A DNA stretch of 20,384 nt from JAAZNO01 sp012798275 (GTDB lineage: Bacteria > Chloroflexota > Anaerolineae > B4-G1 > SLSP01): positions 1-20,384 of the forward strand of contig DAOPQD010000060.1 in the NCBI GenBank assembly GCA_035347995.1, written 5' to 3'. Below, piece by piece: positions 1-6,655 of this stretch. The position numbers and the translations under genes were made by a program. Within the stretch, counting starts at the first letter, position 1; each line of letters opens with the position of its first letter. Below the pieces are notes generated by a model. That model searched no databases and was not told the origin of the DNA. It saw only the letters and a list, made by a program, of their open reading frames with translations.

Positions 1-2396
1 CGCAGCTCAAGGCCATCCTGGAGCGCGGCTATCGCAACTACTGGTACTACAAGTATTCCCCGAACTACGGCGGCTATTCGCACTACACCACCTGTATGCT
101 GGACGTGAACGCAGGAACCGTCATCACCTACACCGATCCCGGCGCGAGTATGCTCCCCAATGGAAACAACGTAGTGGCGATGACCTTTAACAATGGCACC
201 CCCGTCGTCTTTGATGCGGCGCACACCTACACCGTCTCCACCGTCAACTACCTGGCCGCAGGCTCCTGCAACTTTACCGACCACGGCGTGTCGCTTTGGC
301 CATTGGACCACACTCTGCACGACACCCAGTACTACGTGCGCGACGTCGTGATCGAATACATCCCGATGTTAGATCAACCCATCAACCCGCAGGTCGAAGG
401 GCGGCTGGTGTTCAATCCCTTTGAACAAATTGCGGGTGTGATTGTGGCTCCTGCAACTGACGCCCGGGAGGGCATCGCTGGTGTGGTCGTGGAATACACC
501 CTCCACATCACCAACACCGGCAACATGGCTGACACCTTCTTGCTATCCTCATCTGGGGTGTGGAATGTGAATATGCCAGCCAGCATCATCGTCGAGCCGG
601 GTGCAAAGGCAGACGTCACCGTTCAGGTTACGATCCCCGAGGATGCTGGCATAGGAGCGTCGGATGTAACCACAGTCACGGTGAAGTCGCAGGCGTCGCC
701 CACCACCACGGGGCAAGCTATCCTGACCACCACGGTGGTACCGGAAGCGGGGGCCCTCGAGCTCACCATCCTCCACACCAACGATTTCCACGGACGTGTA
801 GATGAGTACCAGACTAGCGGCGCACGCTGCCCCACTCCTGGCGCTGCCAACTGCATCGCCGGCTCGCCGCGCATCGCCACGCTGGTTGACCAATTCCGTG
901 CGGAGAAGGAGAACGTCCTGGTATTGGACGCTGGCGATCAGTTCCAGGGCACGCTGTTCTACAATCTCTACAAGTCTGAGGTCATTGCTGAGATGATGAA
1001 CGCCATCGGCTACGATGCCATGGCCGTGGGCAATCACGAATTCGACGATGGCCCGGATGAGCTGGCGGCCCTGATTGACGCGGTGAACTTCCCGGTACTG
1101 GCGGCAAATATTAAAGTCAACATCCACACCCTCTACTTGCCGCTGATCTTAAAGGGATACGTCGAGCCCGCGGCGCAAGCAGAACCCCCCGTCACCACGA
1201 CGGCGCTGCCTGGTAGTTCTCTGCTCGGCAAGCTCCAGCCCTACACCATCGTCAAGCGCGATGGCCAGGACATCGCCATCATCGGGCTCAGCACGCCGGA
1301 GACGGAGAATATCTCCAGCCCCGGCCCCAACATCGAGTTCCTCGACCCTATCGAAACGCTGCGCGCGACCGTCTACACGCTCACCTCAACGCATAGCATC
1401 AACAAGATCATCGTCCTGGCCCATCAGGGATACGATGAGGACAAGTTGATGGCAGCGGCGGTGAACGGTGTGGATGTCATCGTTGGCGGGCATAGCCATA
1501 CCTTCCTCTACACGGGCAATACTCCGCCGATGACACCGGCCGGACCTTATCCCACCGTGGTGAACAGCCCGGCAGGCGAGCCAGTCCTCATCGTGACGGC
1601 GTACCAGTGGGGCAACTACCTTGGACAGCTGGATGTGAGGTTCAACCCGAACGGCATCATCACCGACTACGAGGGCAACCCGATTCTGGTAGGCAACAGC
1701 GTGCCCAAGAAGGCAGAGGTCGAAGAGCTCCTTGTACCCTATCGTGAGGGCGTAGCGGAGCTCATTGCCACGCAGGTAGGCACGATCACAGTCGCTGCCC
1801 CCATCAACGTCAACGGTGTCCGCATCTGCCGCGTGGGAGAGTGCCTCATGGGCAACCTGGTCGCCGATGCCATGCTGTGGAAGGCCAACATGGCTGAACC
1901 TGGCGCCGGTTACCAGATCGCCGTCACCAACGGCGGCGGCCTGCGCGCTCCCCTGATCACCGGCACGGTGACGATGGGTGACGTGATGGAAGTGCTGCCT
2001 TTCGGCAATACCCTCGCCACGATGGAGTTGCACGGCTCGGATCTGCTGGCGGCGTTGGAACACAGCGCCCGGCTCTACCCAAGCGAGAACGGCGGTTTCC
2101 TGCAGGTCTCCGGCATGCGCTACACCTTCGATCCCACAAAACCGGAGGGCTCGCGCATCACTGCTGCCGAGGTCTGGAATGGCACCGCGTTTGAGCCCAT
2201 CGTTTCGACCCACACCTACAAAGTTGTGACGAACAACTTCACCCGCAACGGCGGCGATGGATACACCATGTTCCGCGATAACGCCATCAACCCTTACGAC
2301 TTCGGCCCGGATCTGGCGGCCACGCTGGCGGAGTACTTCCAGCACTTCTCGCCGGTCACGCCGCAGATCGAAGGACGCATCGTACGAGTCGAGTAG
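1..2396 (+). CDS. Secreted multidomain 5'-nucleotidase (UshA/metallophosphoesterase family), 5'-partial
   Basis: The reading frame is open from the left edge (first full codon at base 3), so the start lies outside; residues here are numbered from the ATG at base 96. Residues 1-105 look like the end of a 5'-nucleotidase C-terminal domain (HTYTVSTVNYLAAG, then PQVEGRLV). Residues ~115-215 are a NEW3/DUF11-like beta-sandwich. From 222 a full calcineurin-like phosphoesterase domain follows, with metal motifs HTNDFHG (227-233), DAGDQ (278-282), GNHEFD (312-317), LAHQG (441-445) and GGHSH (464-468). The 5'-nucleotidase C-terminal domain then contains TNGGGLR and NGGDGY and ends PQIEGRIV. Family knowledge: such exported enzymes dephosphorylate nucleotides outside the cytoplasm. 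The matching domain ends suggest two tandem nucleotidase modules, the first cut by the window edge. Residues ~341-380 are an insertion with YLPLILK. Catalytic activity looks intact; substrate is unknown. Confidence 0.93.
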   Translation, partial: QLKAILERGYRNYWYYKYSPNYGGYSHYTTCMLDVNAGTVITYTDPGASMLPNGNNVVAMTFNNGTPVVFDAAHTYTVSTVNYLAAGSCNFTDHGVSLWPLDHTLHDTQYYVRDVVIEYIPMLDQPINPQVEGRLVFNPFEQIAGVIVAPATDAREGIAGVVVEYTLHITNTGNMADTFLLSSSGVWNVNMPASIIVEPGAKADVTVQVTIPEDAGIGASDVTTVTVKSQASPTTTGQAILTTTVVPEAGALELTILHTNDFHGRVDEYQTSGARCPTPGAANCIAGSPRIATLVDQFRAEKENVLVLDAGDQFQGTLFYNLYKSEVIAEMMNAIGYDAMAVGNHEFDDGPDELAALIDAVNFPVLAANIKVNIHTLYLPLILKGYVEPAAQAEPPVTTTALPGSSLLGKLQPYTIVKRDGQDIAIIGLSTPETENISSPGPNIEFLDPIETLRATVYTLTSTHSINKIIVLAHQGYDEDKLMAAAVNGVDVIVGGHSHTFLYTGNTPPMTPAGPYPTVVNSPAGEPVLIVTAYQWGNYLGQLDVRFNPNGIITDYEGNPILVGNSVPKKAEVEELLVPYREGVAELIATQVGTITVAAPINVNGVRICRVGECLMGNLVADAMLWKANMAEPGAGYQIAVTNGGGLRAPLITGTVTMGDVMEVLPFGNTLATMELHGSDLLAALEHSARLYPSENGGFLQVSGMRYTFDPTKPEGSRITAAEVWNGTAFEPIVSTHTYKVVTNNFTRNGGDGYTMFRDNAINPYDFGPDLAATLAEYFQHFSPVTPQIEGRIVRVE

Positions 2397-2433
2397 GCGC
2401 CCGCTAAGCCTTGCTTAGCACATGTTTGAATGC

Positions 2434-2463
2434 CAGCGGGAAGGGGAAACCCCCTTCCCGCTG
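2434..2463 (+). terminator. Hairpin downstream of the nucleotidase gene
   Basis: A perfect 13-bp stem (2434-2446 with 2451-2463, left arm CAGCGGGAAGGGG) encloses a 4-nt loop, 37 bases after the nucleotidase stop. No T-run follows, so it may be a transcript-end stabiliser rather than a classic intrinsic terminator. A smaller 6-bp hairpin (2403-2408 with 2414-2419) lies between it and the stop codon. Confidence 0.55.
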
Positions 2464-2538
2464 TGCGTTGCGTGTGGAGGTAGAGAGGAGGCCCATTTGA
2501 GAAAGCCCAAGTCGCAGCTACAGACCGCGACACAAAGA

Positions 2539-2570
2539 GCAGCGGCGCGGGGGATTCTCCGCGCCGCTGC
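2539..2570 (+). terminator. Second GC-rich hairpin in the same gap
   Basis: A perfect 12-bp stem (GCAGCGGCGCGG at 2539-2550 with 2559-2570) has an 8-nt loop. It is followed by GCCGTCT rather than a T-run. It may be a back-up terminator for the nucleotidase gene; the role is inferred from position and stem quality only. Confidence 0.45.
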
Positions 2571-2614
2571 CGTCTGCTGCCGGGCCCTGGATGCAATAGA
2601 AGGCGTCAGAATGT

Positions 2615-2731
2615 CTACTTAAGCAGGCTTACTCCTGTAACGTCCCCTGGTTCCGGGTCTGCTCCACCCGTGCCTGAACACGCTGCATAACATTCATCAT
2701 CACAACTCACGGAGACGATCAAAACTTTCAT
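2615..2731 (-). CDS. Possible 38-residue Cys-containing peptide in an AT-rich islet
   Basis: A small minus-strand frame reads MKVLIVSVSCDDECYAACSG and ends in GVSLLK. An upstream ATG at 2806 would give 63 residues but has no visible ribosome site, whereas the ATG at 2731 is preceded by purine-rich GGGAAGTGGGAGAAG, so I chose it. Three cysteines (C10, C14, C18) lie in CxxxCxxxC spacing, followed by a Gly/Asp/Pro-rich tail. I do not recognise the family. The surrounding DNA (about 2680-2960) is clearly more AT-rich than the rest of the window, so it could be an acquired or decayed piece. It may equally be a chance frame. Confidence 0.22.
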   Translation of the reverse strand: MKVLIVSVSCDDECYAACSGTGGADPEPGDVTGVSLLK

Positions 2732-3065
2732 CTTCTCCCACTTCCCTTTCTTGATATCCCAAACGGAGTAATTCTTATCATATTCTTCAACCCGGATACA
2801 CCCCATGTCGACAATATGATAAGCCTCACTAAAGTTATACCGTAACTTTAGTCTATCATAGCAGTAAGCAATATAAGTGATGTAATGAACTTATTAAAGA
2901 ATTTTTAAAATCATATGAATTGGTAAAGATACCCCTTATTGTTAGAATTACAGGGAGACGCTGCTTCTTTTCTCGCGCTTTTGGCAAACTTGCTGAGGCC
3001 GAGCGGCAATTTCTCGCCGTCATGGAACAAACCCAACAGTTGTCAATGAAAAACGCCCCCCGCCA
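2640..3065. other. AT-rich intergenic stretch without a convincing gene
   Basis: Between the second hairpin and the deaminase promoter region the base composition shifts to AT-rich, strongest at about 2750-2960. Apart from the small peptide frame and the dyad at 2828-2852 I see no supported gene. The plus-strand frame at 2920-3144 has no ribosome site or recognisable content. Confidence 0.5.
2828..2852. promoter_or_regulatory. 10-bp inverted repeat, possible operator
   Basis: ACTAAAGTTA (2828-2837) and its exact complement TAACTTTAGT (2843-2852) flank a 5-nt spacer. The low GC makes it a weak terminator but a plausible dimer-binding operator. It lies 22 bases upstream of the longer possible start (2806) of the minus-strand small peptide. 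The assignment is by symmetry only. Confidence 0.35.
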
Positions 3066-3093
3066 TTGCCCTCCTCGAAAAATCCTTTATACT
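3066..3093 (+). promoter_or_regulatory. Candidate sigma-70-type promoter for the deaminase gene
   Basis: TTGCCC (3066-3071, 4 of 6 to the -35 consensus) and TATACT (3088-3093, 5 of 6 to the -10 consensus) are 16 bases apart. Transcription would begin near 3100, giving a leader of roughly 115 nt before the chosen start at 3215. Confidence 0.35.
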
Positions 3094-3214
3094 CGAAGCC
3101 AACGTGGTTCCAACATCGGTGCAGCCCTGCCGGCCAGGTGTTGAGAACAGCCAGGTGCGCAGCGAGACTCCTGCCCCGCTCTGTTCACCACCCATGATTG
3201 GCCTAGGAGGTCCC

Positions 3215-3808
3215 ATGTACCCGGAGGTCATCTTGCAGCTGCCCGAATGGATTGCCGGGGAAGTCGTATCACCCGCACGCTGTTTCCCCACGCTGGAGGA
3301 ACGGATGGCGTTCGTCATCCGTCTCGCAGAGCGCAACGTGCAGGAACAGACCGGCGGGCCTTTCGGCGCCGCCGTCTTCGAGATCGAGACGGGACGCCTG
3401 ATCGCCCCCGGCGTCAATATCGTCGTGCCGGCCCAGTGTTCCCTGGCGCACGCCGAGGCGGTCGCCATCATGGTCGCCCAACAGGTGTGCCAGACTTTCG
3501 ACCTGAGTGCGGATTTCCTGCCGCCGCTGGAACTGGTCGCCAGCGCCCAACCTTGCATCCAGTGTTATGGCAATGTGTGGTGGAGCGGCTTGCGGCGCCT
3601 TGTCGTCGGCGCGACCAAAGCCGATGTGGAGCGCCTCACGCGCTTCCGCGAGGGTCCCGTCCCGGAAAACTGGGTCGAGACGCTGGAACACCGACCGCCC
3701 CTGCCGCCGATTCACGTCATCCAGGGCGTGCTGCGCGAGGAAGCGTGCGCCGTCCTGCAAGCCTACACCGCAAGCGGCGGACTGATCTACAACCCAGATG
3801 TGAGGTGA
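3215..3808 (+). CDS. Cytidine/deoxycytidylate deaminase-family (nucleoside/base deaminase) protein
   Basis: This 197-residue protein carries the zinc-deaminase signature: HAE at residues 79-81 (zinc ligand H79 and proton-shuttling E81) and PCIQC at 113-117 (zinc ligands C114 and C117). GGPFGAAVFE (47-56) matches the substrate-pocket strand of the guanine deaminase/TadA-like branch. The family hydrolytically deaminates a base, nucleoside or nucleotide; the exact substrate cannot be read here. I chose the ATG at 3215 because AGGAGGT (3205-3211) lies just upstream; in-frame starts at 3104 and 3194 have no ribosome site. The C-terminal part (from ~140) with the GPVPENWVETLEHRPPL stretch differs from small TadA proteins and argues against the essential tRNA enzyme. 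It lies 67 bases before the FHA regulator and could share its transcript. Confidence 0.88.
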   Translation: MYPEVILQLPEWIAGEVVSPARCFPTLEERMAFVIRLAERNVQEQTGGPFGAAVFEIETGRLIAPGVNIVVPAQCSLAHAEAVAIMVAQQVCQTFDLSADFLPPLELVASAQPCIQCYGNVWWSGLRRLVVGATKADVERLTRFREGPVPENWVETLEHRPPLPPIHVIQGVLREEACAVLQAYTASGGLIYNPDVR

Positions 3809-3875
3809 AGAGGAGACACTTAAGAGATAAGAGCCCTACTTCCTACTCCCTCCCCTCGCCTTCAGGAGCCAATCC

Positions 3876-4496
3876 ATGACCGAATCGTCAAGCCATCCTT
3901 GCCCCTATTTCACCGACCCCACCGGGCGCGAGCATCTGCTGGGAGAGGATCTCGTCACCCTGGGCCGAGCGCTGGAGAACAGCATCGTCATCACCAGCAA
4001 ACGCATCTCCCGCACCCATGCGCAGGTGCGGCGCGAGGGCTGGCGGCGCATTCTGGAGGATCTCGGCAGCGCCAACGGCACGTTCTGCAACGCTGAGCGG
4101 GTCCTCGCGCCGGTAGAACTGCACGATGGCGACCGGGTGCTGCTCGGCGATGTGCTGCTCATCTACCACGATCCCGACATCACCCTCTGCGACTCGCGCT
4201 TCCCGGAGCTGGAACTCGACCTCGCCGGCGGCGTCGTGCGGGTAAACCGTGAGGTGATCTCGCTGTCGCCCAAAGAGTTCGAGCTGCTGACCTATCTCTA
4301 CGCCCAGCGCGGGCAACTCTGCTCCAAGGACGACATCGCCAAAGCGGTGTGGCCCGAATACCAGGAGGGCATCTACGACTATCAGATCGAGAACCTGATC
4401 CGCCGGCTGCGCGCCAAAATCGAGCCCGACCCCGGCAATCCGCAGCTGCTGCTGACCGTGCGCGGGCTGGGCTACAAATTGCTCGCGCGAGAGTAG
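3876..4496 (+). CDS. FHA domain plus OmpR/PhoB-type winged-helix transcriptional regulator
   Basis: This 206-residue protein has an N-terminal FHA domain (about 20-98) with the phosphothreonine-binding landmarks GR (30-31), SRTH (45-48) and SANGTF (65-70). A trans_reg_C winged helix follows (about 112-205), with LSPKEFELL (130-138), the recognition-helix stretch ENLIRRLRAKIE and the terminal wing TVRGLGYKL. There is no receiver domain, so it is not a two-component regulator. The start is set by AGGAG at 3864-3868, seven bases before the ATG. In mycobacteria EmbR pairs FHA and winged-helix domains (in the opposite order) and is controlled by Ser/Thr kinases. By analogy, and because a kinase gene lies about 660 bases downstream, I infer that the kinase controls it. 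Its target genes are unknown. Confidence 0.92.
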   Translation: MTESSSHPCPYFTDPTGREHLLGEDLVTLGRALENSIVITSKRISRTHAQVRREGWRRILEDLGSANGTFCNAERVLAPVELHDGDRVLLGDVLLIYHDPDITLCDSRFPELELDLAGGVVRVNREVISLSPKEFELLTYLYAQRGQLCSKDDIAKAVWPEYQEGIYDYQIENLIRRLRAKIEPDPGNPQLLLTVRGLGYKLLARE

Positions 4497-4563
4497 GCCC
4501 CGGCGCTGATAACTTCTCGTTAGGAGACTGTTAGTGTGCGGATAGGTATTTCCTCCTTGCCTG

Positions 4564-4572
4564 TGCTAGGGT
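4564..4572 (+). promoter_or_regulatory. Possible extended -10 promoter before the DUF2807-like/kinase genes
   Basis: TGCTAGGGT (4564-4572) fits an extended -10 pattern (TGn followed by TAnnnT), 55 bases upstream of the next start. No good -35 hexamer is present at the matching distance, so confidence is low. If real, it separates the signalling genes from the regulator gene upstream. Confidence 0.22.
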
Positions 4573-4626
4573 AGCCTCGACGATAGCACTCGCATCGCCA
4601 CAGCACAGGACGCGGGGAGGGGGAGC

Positions 4627-4998
4627 ATGGAAGGATCAGGGGTCATCATGGCACTGCTGTTGCTGGCAGGACTCAGCGCCACGGGCTACACAGTCGCCAG
4701 AACCCGCGGCGTGAGGGGCTCGGGCCGCCTGCAAGTGGAGGAACACGAAGTGCGCAACTGCCACAGCGTCACTTTCGCCGCCATTGGGCAGCTCATCCTC
4801 GAGGAGAGCGCGGAGGAGGGATTGCGCATCGAGGCGGAGGACAACCTGCTGCCCTACTTCGAGACCGAGATTTACGGCAGCGAGCTGCGCATTCGCCAAA
4901 GCCTGCCTGCGCCGCTACATCCCACCCGGCCGGTGCGCTTCTTTCTGCAGGTCAAATCCCTGGAAGGGCTGACGGTGAGGGACGGCATCGGAAATTAA
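4627..4998 (+). CDS. Truncated DUF2807 (GIN-domain-like) envelope protein
   Basis: This 123-residue frame begins with a strong ribosome site (GGGGAGGGGGAGC before the ATG) and a hydrophobic segment (about residues 7-24) that should act as a signal anchor. From about 38 it resembles the start of a DUF2807 domain: a heNCHSVTF-type strand, then LILEESAEEGLRIEAEDNLL, then SLEGLTVRDGIGN. DUF2807 domains normally continue for another ~100 residues as a beta-helix, but a TAA stop ends this one just after the first repeat strand. The protein is therefore truncated and may be non-functional. It is in the same reading frame as the downstream kinase, with no further stop between them. DUF2807 proteins often accompany LiaF-TM-type membrane proteins, which fits the neighbours. 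Confidence 0.6.
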   Translation: MEGSGVIMALLLLAGLSATGYTVARTRGVRGSGRLQVEEHEVRNCHSVTFAAIGQLILEESAEEGLRIEAEDNLLPYFETEIYGSELRIRQSLPAPLHPTRPVRFFLQVKSLEGLTVRDGIGN

Positions 4999-5157
4999 AG
5001 AGCCCTGTCGTTCAAGGGGCAAGAGTTCACAGCGGCAGCGAGGACACACAAACATCCGTTCAAACTCTGTGGCCATCGTAAGGAAAATTATCTGCTCGGG
5101 CCGGGGACCGATTCCCTCCAGCGGCCGGGCCATCGCGGAAATCTCTGGAGCGCCAGC

Positions 5158-6642
5158 TTGCCACGTCAGTTAGAAGGACAATTTCTCGGCAAATACCAGC
5201 TGCTCAACCCGCTGGGACGCGGCGGGATGGCGCGCGTCTATCGCGCCTATCACCCGCAGCTGGACCGCTACGTGGCGATCAAAGTACTGCGCTCCGATCT
5301 GGTGGATACGGGCGATTTTCTCGCCCGCTTTCAACGCGAGGCGCGCGCCGTCGCCAATCTTCGCCATCCTCACATCGTCCAGGTCTACGATTTCGACGTG
5401 GCGGAGCTGGGGGAGGACACCCTCTACTACATGGTGATGGAATTGCTCGAAGGGGACTCGCTCAAGAGCCGCCTGCAGGCCTACCGCACCCGAAACGCCC
5501 GGATGCCGCTTGAAGAGAGCCTGCGCGTGCTCCTCGACGTCCTCCAGGGACTGGAATACGCGCACGGCGAGGGCGTCATTCACCGCGACATCAAGCCCGC
5601 CAACATCCTGCTCAGCCGACGCGGGCAGGCGGTACTGGGCGATTTCGGCATCGCCCAAATCGTGGGCGGAACGCGACACACGGCGGTAGATGCGCTCCTC
5701 GGCACCGTCGCCTACGTCGCGCCGGAACAGGGCCTCGAAGGGCGCAGCGACGCGCGCAGTGACCTCTACTCGCTGGGCATCGTGCTCTATGAGCTCCTCA
5801 CGCAGCACCCGCCCTTCGACGCCGACACGCCGCTGGCAGTGCTGCTGCGGCACGTCAACGATCCCCTTCCGCTGCCAGACGCTCCGCCGCTCCCGCCGCC
5901 GCTGGAAAGCGTGCTGCTGAAAGCGCTGGCGAAAAGGCCTGAGGAACGCTATCAGCACGCCGGCGAGATGACGGACGCGCTGCATCGCGCCGCACAAACA
6001 CTGGGCCTCGTCCTGCCGGAGTCTTTGCCGCCGCCCCTCACCTTCACGACGGCGGAGGCGCCGGCGGAGGACATCGCCATCTACTCCGGCGCCGGGCGCG
6101 AGCAGATCGTGGATCGCGCCTTCGCCGAAGATGACACCAACGTGACGCAAGCGGGCGCGCAAGCCCGGCAGCTCGCGCCTCAGGGCCGCGCGCCCCGGCG
6201 ACTGCCGGTCAAGGGGACGACGGGAAGCATCATCGCGGCGGGGGTGTTCGCGCCGGTCTGGAATCTGCTGGGCATCATGGCGGCAGGCCTCACGGGCAGG
6301 CCCCTCTTCACCCAGGGGTGGCCCGTGGAACTCTTCCTGGCGAGCCTGATTCTCGGCGCTATCCTGTGGGCGAGCCAGTCCGTCTGGCTGCTGATCCCCG
6401 CGCTGCTGACATTGGGGAACGGCCTGCTGTTCACTTATTACACCGCGAGCGGCAACTGGGCCGCCTGGAACTTCCTGTGGCCTTTGGAACTCTTTCTCAT
6501 CGGCGGCGCCGTGGCCGCGCCCTTTCTTCTCGCCCGGTTACGGGGCGCGAGCCGCGAAACCAACGGCGTGCTGGGCTTCAGCCTGTGCGGGCTGAGCCTG
6601 GCGCTCACCCTCATCGTCAGTGCCAGGGTGCTGTGGCACTGA
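5158..6642 (+). CDS. Membrane-anchored Ser/Thr protein kinase (PknB-like) with LiaF-TM-like C-terminal region
   Basis: This 494-residue protein has a complete Hanks-type kinase domain (about 13-280): glycine loop LGRGGMARVY (19-28), ATP lysine K42, the helix-C region around E61, HRDIKPAN (142-149), DFG (162-164) and APE (188-190). A Pro/Ala-rich linker (about 285-350) leads to five predicted membrane segments (about 356-378, 389-407, 409-429, 440-461, 470-490) and no sizeable outer domain. GWPVELFLA (387-395) and FLWPLELFLIGG (439-450) recall LiaF-TM/DUF5668 repeats. The start is TTG with GGAG at 5147-5150, seven bases upstream; no better in-frame ATG exists. All catalytic residues are present, so it should be active. 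Likely partners are the FHA regulator upstream and the membrane protein 13 bases downstream, with which it is probably co-transcribed. Confidence 0.93.
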   Translation: MPRQLEGQFLGKYQLLNPLGRGGMARVYRAYHPQLDRYVAIKVLRSDLVDTGDFLARFQREARAVANLRHPHIVQVYDFDVAELGEDTLYYMVMELLEGDSLKSRLQAYRTRNARMPLEESLRVLLDVLQGLEYAHGEGVIHRDIKPANILLSRRGQAVLGDFGIAQIVGGTRHTAVDALLGTVAYVAPEQGLEGRSDARSDLYSLGIVLYELLTQHPPFDADTPLAVLLRHVNDPLPLPDAPPLPPPLESVLLKALAKRPEERYQHAGEMTDALHRAAQTLGLVLPESLPPPLTFTTAEAPAEDIAIYSGAGREQIVDRAFAEDDTNVTQAGAQARQLAPQGRAPRRLPVKGTTGSIIAAGVFAPVWNLLGIMAAGLTGRPLFTQGWPVELFLASLILGAILWASQSVWLLIPALLTLGNGLLFTYYTASGNWAAWNFLWPLELFLIGGAVAAPFLLARLRGASRETNGVLGFSLCGLSLALTLIVSARVLWH

Positions 6643-6655
6643 AAAGGAGCTTCTC

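Noticed and set aside
1386..2345. 319-residue minus-strand frame
   Set aside because: It is a shadow of the 5'-nucleotidase C-terminal domain, with no ribosome site and no motif.
2651..2663. Third copy of the hairpin element
   Set aside because: TTCCGGGTCTGC matches copy B over 12 bases, but no stem partner or further similarity flanks it, so chance is likely.
2920..3144. 74-residue plus-strand frame in the AT-rich gap
   Set aside because: It has no ribosome site, no domain and overlaps the probable deaminase promoter.
5170..6162. 330-residue minus-strand frame
   Set aside because: It is antisense to the kinase domain, whose catalytic motifs are all intact; the antisense protein shows no family features.
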